NCBI RefSeq assembly: GCF_038003525.1
Contig: NZ_JBBOPI010000001.1
Location: 3,278,501-3,342,500, forward strand
DNA length: 64,000 nucleotides
Direction: 5' to 3'
From: Solibacillus sp. FSL H8-0538
Lineage (GTDB): Bacteria; Bacillota; Bacilli; Bacillales_A; Planococcaceae
The translations under genes and the position numbers were made by a program. A model generated the notes under the pieces. It was not told the DNA's origin and made no database searches. It saw only the letters and a list, made by a program, of their open reading frames with translations. Within the stretch, counting starts at the first letter, position 1. Each line of letters opens with the position of its first letter. Positions 62,101-64,000 of the stretch are shown here, piece after piece.

Positions 62101-62576
62101 CAAAAATGAATGCGCAGTTTGGTGATATTTCGGTATTAGATACACCAACATTCCTATATGGTCTAAGACTTGGTGAAGAAATCGAAGTAGAAATCGAAAA
62201 AGGGAAGACATTGATTATTAAGTTAGTATCAATCGGTGAGCCACAGCACGATGGTACGCGTGTCATGTACTTCGAAATCAACGGTCAGTCTCGTGAGTTA
62301 GTGATACAAGATTTGACCGTAGAGGTGGATGGCAACCAAGCACCAAAAGCCAATCCAGCAAATCCAAATCAAATCGGTGCGACAATGCCGGGCACGGTGC
62401 TGCAAGTTGTAATATCAAAAGGCAGTAAGGTGAAACGCGGCTATCATTTAATGATTACTGAAGCGATGAAAATGGAAACAACGGTCCAAGCACCAAAAGA
62501 TGGTATTGTAAAAGAGGTCTATGTATTGACAGGAAATGCAATTTCTACTGGTGATTTGTTAGTTGAATTAGAATAG
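59148..62576 (+). CDS. pyc: Pyruvate carboxylase
   Basis: This 1142-residue multidomain biotin enzyme carboxylates pyruvate to oxaloacetate. Domains in order are biotin carboxylase (1-450; ATP loop AALGGGGRGMRLV, EVNPRIQVEHTITE), carboxyltransferase (about 530-800; LLTDTTFRDAHQSLLATR), central tetramerisation part and C-terminal biotinyl domain with the biotin Lys in ITEAMKMETTV. The ATG at 59148 has GAGGG 8 nt upstream; an in-frame reading back into lldP lacks signals. Position after lldP suggests coordinated use of lactate carbon. Confidence 0.97.
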   Translation: MKQTQKILVANRGEIAIRIFRACTELKLQTVAIYSHEDNGAFHRFKADEAYLVGAGKKPIDAYLDIEGILAIAKEANVDAIHPGYGFLSENVEFARRCEEEGITFIGPTSKHLDMFGDKVKARAQAISAGIPVIPGTDGPVANLAEVENFADTYGYPVMIKAALGGGGRGMRLVERVEDLASAYERAKSEAKAAFGSDEVYVEKAIIKPKHIEVQILGDVHGNIVHLYERDCSIQRRHQKVVEIAPSNSISADLRNRICDAAVKLTKNVNYVNAGTVEFLVTGNEFFFIEVNPRIQVEHTITEMVTGIDIVHTQIKIAQGHALHDTEIAMPQQVDIPLFGYAIQSRITTEDPKNNFMPDTGKLMVYRSSGGFGVRLDAGNGFQGAVVTPHYDSLLVKLSTWGMTFEEAAQKMDRNLREFRIRGVKTNIPFLENVVLHENFISGQFDTSFIDTTPELFMFPERKDRGTKLLSYIGNVTLNGFPGVEKRTKPIFVQPNIPIFEAAPLSGTKQILDTLGADGLVKWVKAQQDVLLTDTTFRDAHQSLLATRIRSKNMVEIADATSQMMNDYFSLEMWGGATFDVAYRFLKEDPWKRLEQLRKQVPNVLFQMLLRGANAVGYTNYPDNLIREFIKESASSGIDVFRIFDSLNWIKGMEVAIDEVRNSGKIAEAAICYTGDILDHRRAKYTVQYYKEMAKELEKTGAHILAIKDMAGLLKPEAAYRLISELKEVSDLPIHLHTHDTSGNGIYVYAKAIEAGVDIIDTALGSLAGLTSQPSANSLYYAVKGNERNVRADIESLEKLSYYWGDVRKYYVDFESGMNAPHSEVYVHEMPGGQYSNLQQQAKAVGLGDRWDEVKTMYSRVNLLFGDIVKVTPSSKVVGDMALFMVQNDLDEGNIGERGLALDFPDSVIEFFQGYLGQPHGGFPEKLQKVILKNREAITVHPGELLAPVDFEKLTTELAEKIGRTPSHQDVLAYALYPKVFEEYSKMNAQFGDISVLDTPTFLYGLRLGEEIEVEIEKGKTLIIKLVSIGEPQHDGTRVMYFEINGQSRELVIQDLTVEVDGNQAPKANPANPNQIGATMPGTVLQVVISKGSKVKRGYHLMITEAMKMETTVQAPKDGIVKEVYVLTGNAISTGDLLVELE

Positions 62577-62580
62577 AAGA

Positions 62581-62621
62581 AAACCCTATCCGCTAGTATT
62601 TTCGGATAGGGTTATTTTTTT
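62581..62621 (+). terminator. Rho-independent terminator after pyc
   Basis: AACCCTATCCG/CGGATAGGGTT is followed by ATTTTTTT. The rest of 62622-62835 is A/T-rich, with nothing recognisable. Confidence 0.9.
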
Positions 62622-62835
62622 AGTATATAATCTCTTCCTATTTGAAACGAGATACGTCTTTTTAGTCAAACTTATTAATTTATCTTTCGGAAGTGAAAAC
62701 TACACCTATGCCCTTCGACAGAAATAACTTTTCGTTGAAACGCACATTCATTTAGCCATACTTCCTAGCCTTGTATACAATTGATGTTTTATCACAACAG
62801 TGTCATTAAAGTTTAATCAAATGAAATAACCATAA

Positions 62836-62872
62836 TTAAAAAACCCCAAGGAACTAAATCCTTGGGGTTTCT
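62836..62872 (-). terminator. Terminator of the rRNA operon
   Basis: On the minus strand AAACCCCAAGGA/TCCTTGGGGTTT is followed by TTT, immediately after the 5S gene. No tRNA gene lies between 5S and this hairpin. Confidence 0.9.
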
Positions 62873-62877
62873 GTTCC

Positions 62878-62994
62878 GCGAAGCGACGTCCTACTCTCAC
62901 AGGGGGAAGCCCCCAACTACCATCGGCGCTAAAGAGCTTAACTTCCGTGTTCGGTATGGGAACGGGTGTGACCTCTTTGCCATCATCACTTCAC
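62878..62994 (-). rRNA. rrf: 5S ribosomal RNA
   Basis: The minus strand contains the conserved 5S core (GAGGTCACACCCGTTCCCAT, CCGAACACGGAAGTTAAGCT, GCGCCGATGGTAGT). The ends pair (GTGAAGTGATG with CGTCGCTTCGC), giving a 117-nt molecule. It lies about 70 nt after the 23S gene. End positions are accurate to a few bases. Confidence 0.97.
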
Positions 62995-63067
62995 TTATTT
63001 AGTTGAAAGCTTATTCTTTCAAAACTGGATAAACGGTTCATTGAATGCAATTCATAATGTAATAATG

Positions 63068-64000
<933 letters not shown>

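Noticed and set aside
62995..63067. tRNA gene between 23S and 5S
   Set aside because: The spacer is too short and shows no tRNA consensus.

Overview
The window looks like the chromosome of a low-GC Gram-positive of the Bacillales, most likely Planococcaceae (Lysinibacillus/Solibacillus-like). The reasons are the block gatCAB-camS-ligA-pcrA-pcrB-yerC-yerB-yerA, a complete purEKBCSQLFMNHD set, the lutABC/lutR/lldP lactate genes, a cydABS bd oxidase and strong AGGAGG ribosome binding sites. The genus is an inference from gene content only.

Layout. 1-939: 3'-truncated rlmD. 1145-5870: a small membrane protein, the cyd operon (a 31-codon membrane ORF, cydA, cydB and a 34-codon cydS), dagK and a thioredoxin-like gene. 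6070-11932: proline/glutamate catabolism (rocA, a RocR-like regulator, proline dehydrogenase, putP). 12074-25732: the gatCAB to yerA housekeeping block on the minus strand plus a small DUF2892 protein. 25859-28181: an intact IS66-family element with a perfect 8-bp target duplication. 28310-38130: a seven-gene, tightly coupled minus-strand operon that I read as an expanded Pycsar-like antiphage system. 38439-39191: a divergent metallo-beta-lactamase-fold gene. 39249-52830: the purine operon with PurBoxes and a guanine riboswitch. 52849-62576: a NETI-motif gene, lutCBA, lutR, lldP and pyc. 62878-64000: 5S and partial 23S rRNA on the minus strand.

Most notable. (1) The operon at 28310-38130 carries a class III nucleotide cyclase with TPRs and a Pycsar-type membrane effector with overlapping ends. 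Five further genes join them: a PGDYG-like protein, two macro-like paralogues, a double OB-fold protein and a 1385-residue DUF4062-STAND-TPR protein. The MBL-fold protein encoded across the intergenic region could be an Apyc1-like cyclic-nucleotide phosphodiesterase. (2) Between purH and purD lies an apparent independent RNA of about 270 nt on the minus strand. It has five hairpins, four with the same UGGYC pentaloop closed by C-G, and ends in a strong terminator. G-U pairs make the stems fold only as minus-strand RNA. (3) Two families of small dispersed inverted-repeat elements lie in intergenic regions, most of them right beside rho-independent terminators.

How the genes work together. Proline is imported by PutP and oxidised by proline dehydrogenase and RocA, probably under the adjacent regulator. 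Lactate is imported by LldP and oxidised to pyruvate by LutABC, with matching LutR operators at both promoters; pyc, next to lldP, carboxylates pyruvate to oxaloacetate. The purine operon is controlled at initiation (PurR) and by attenuation (guanine riboswitch).
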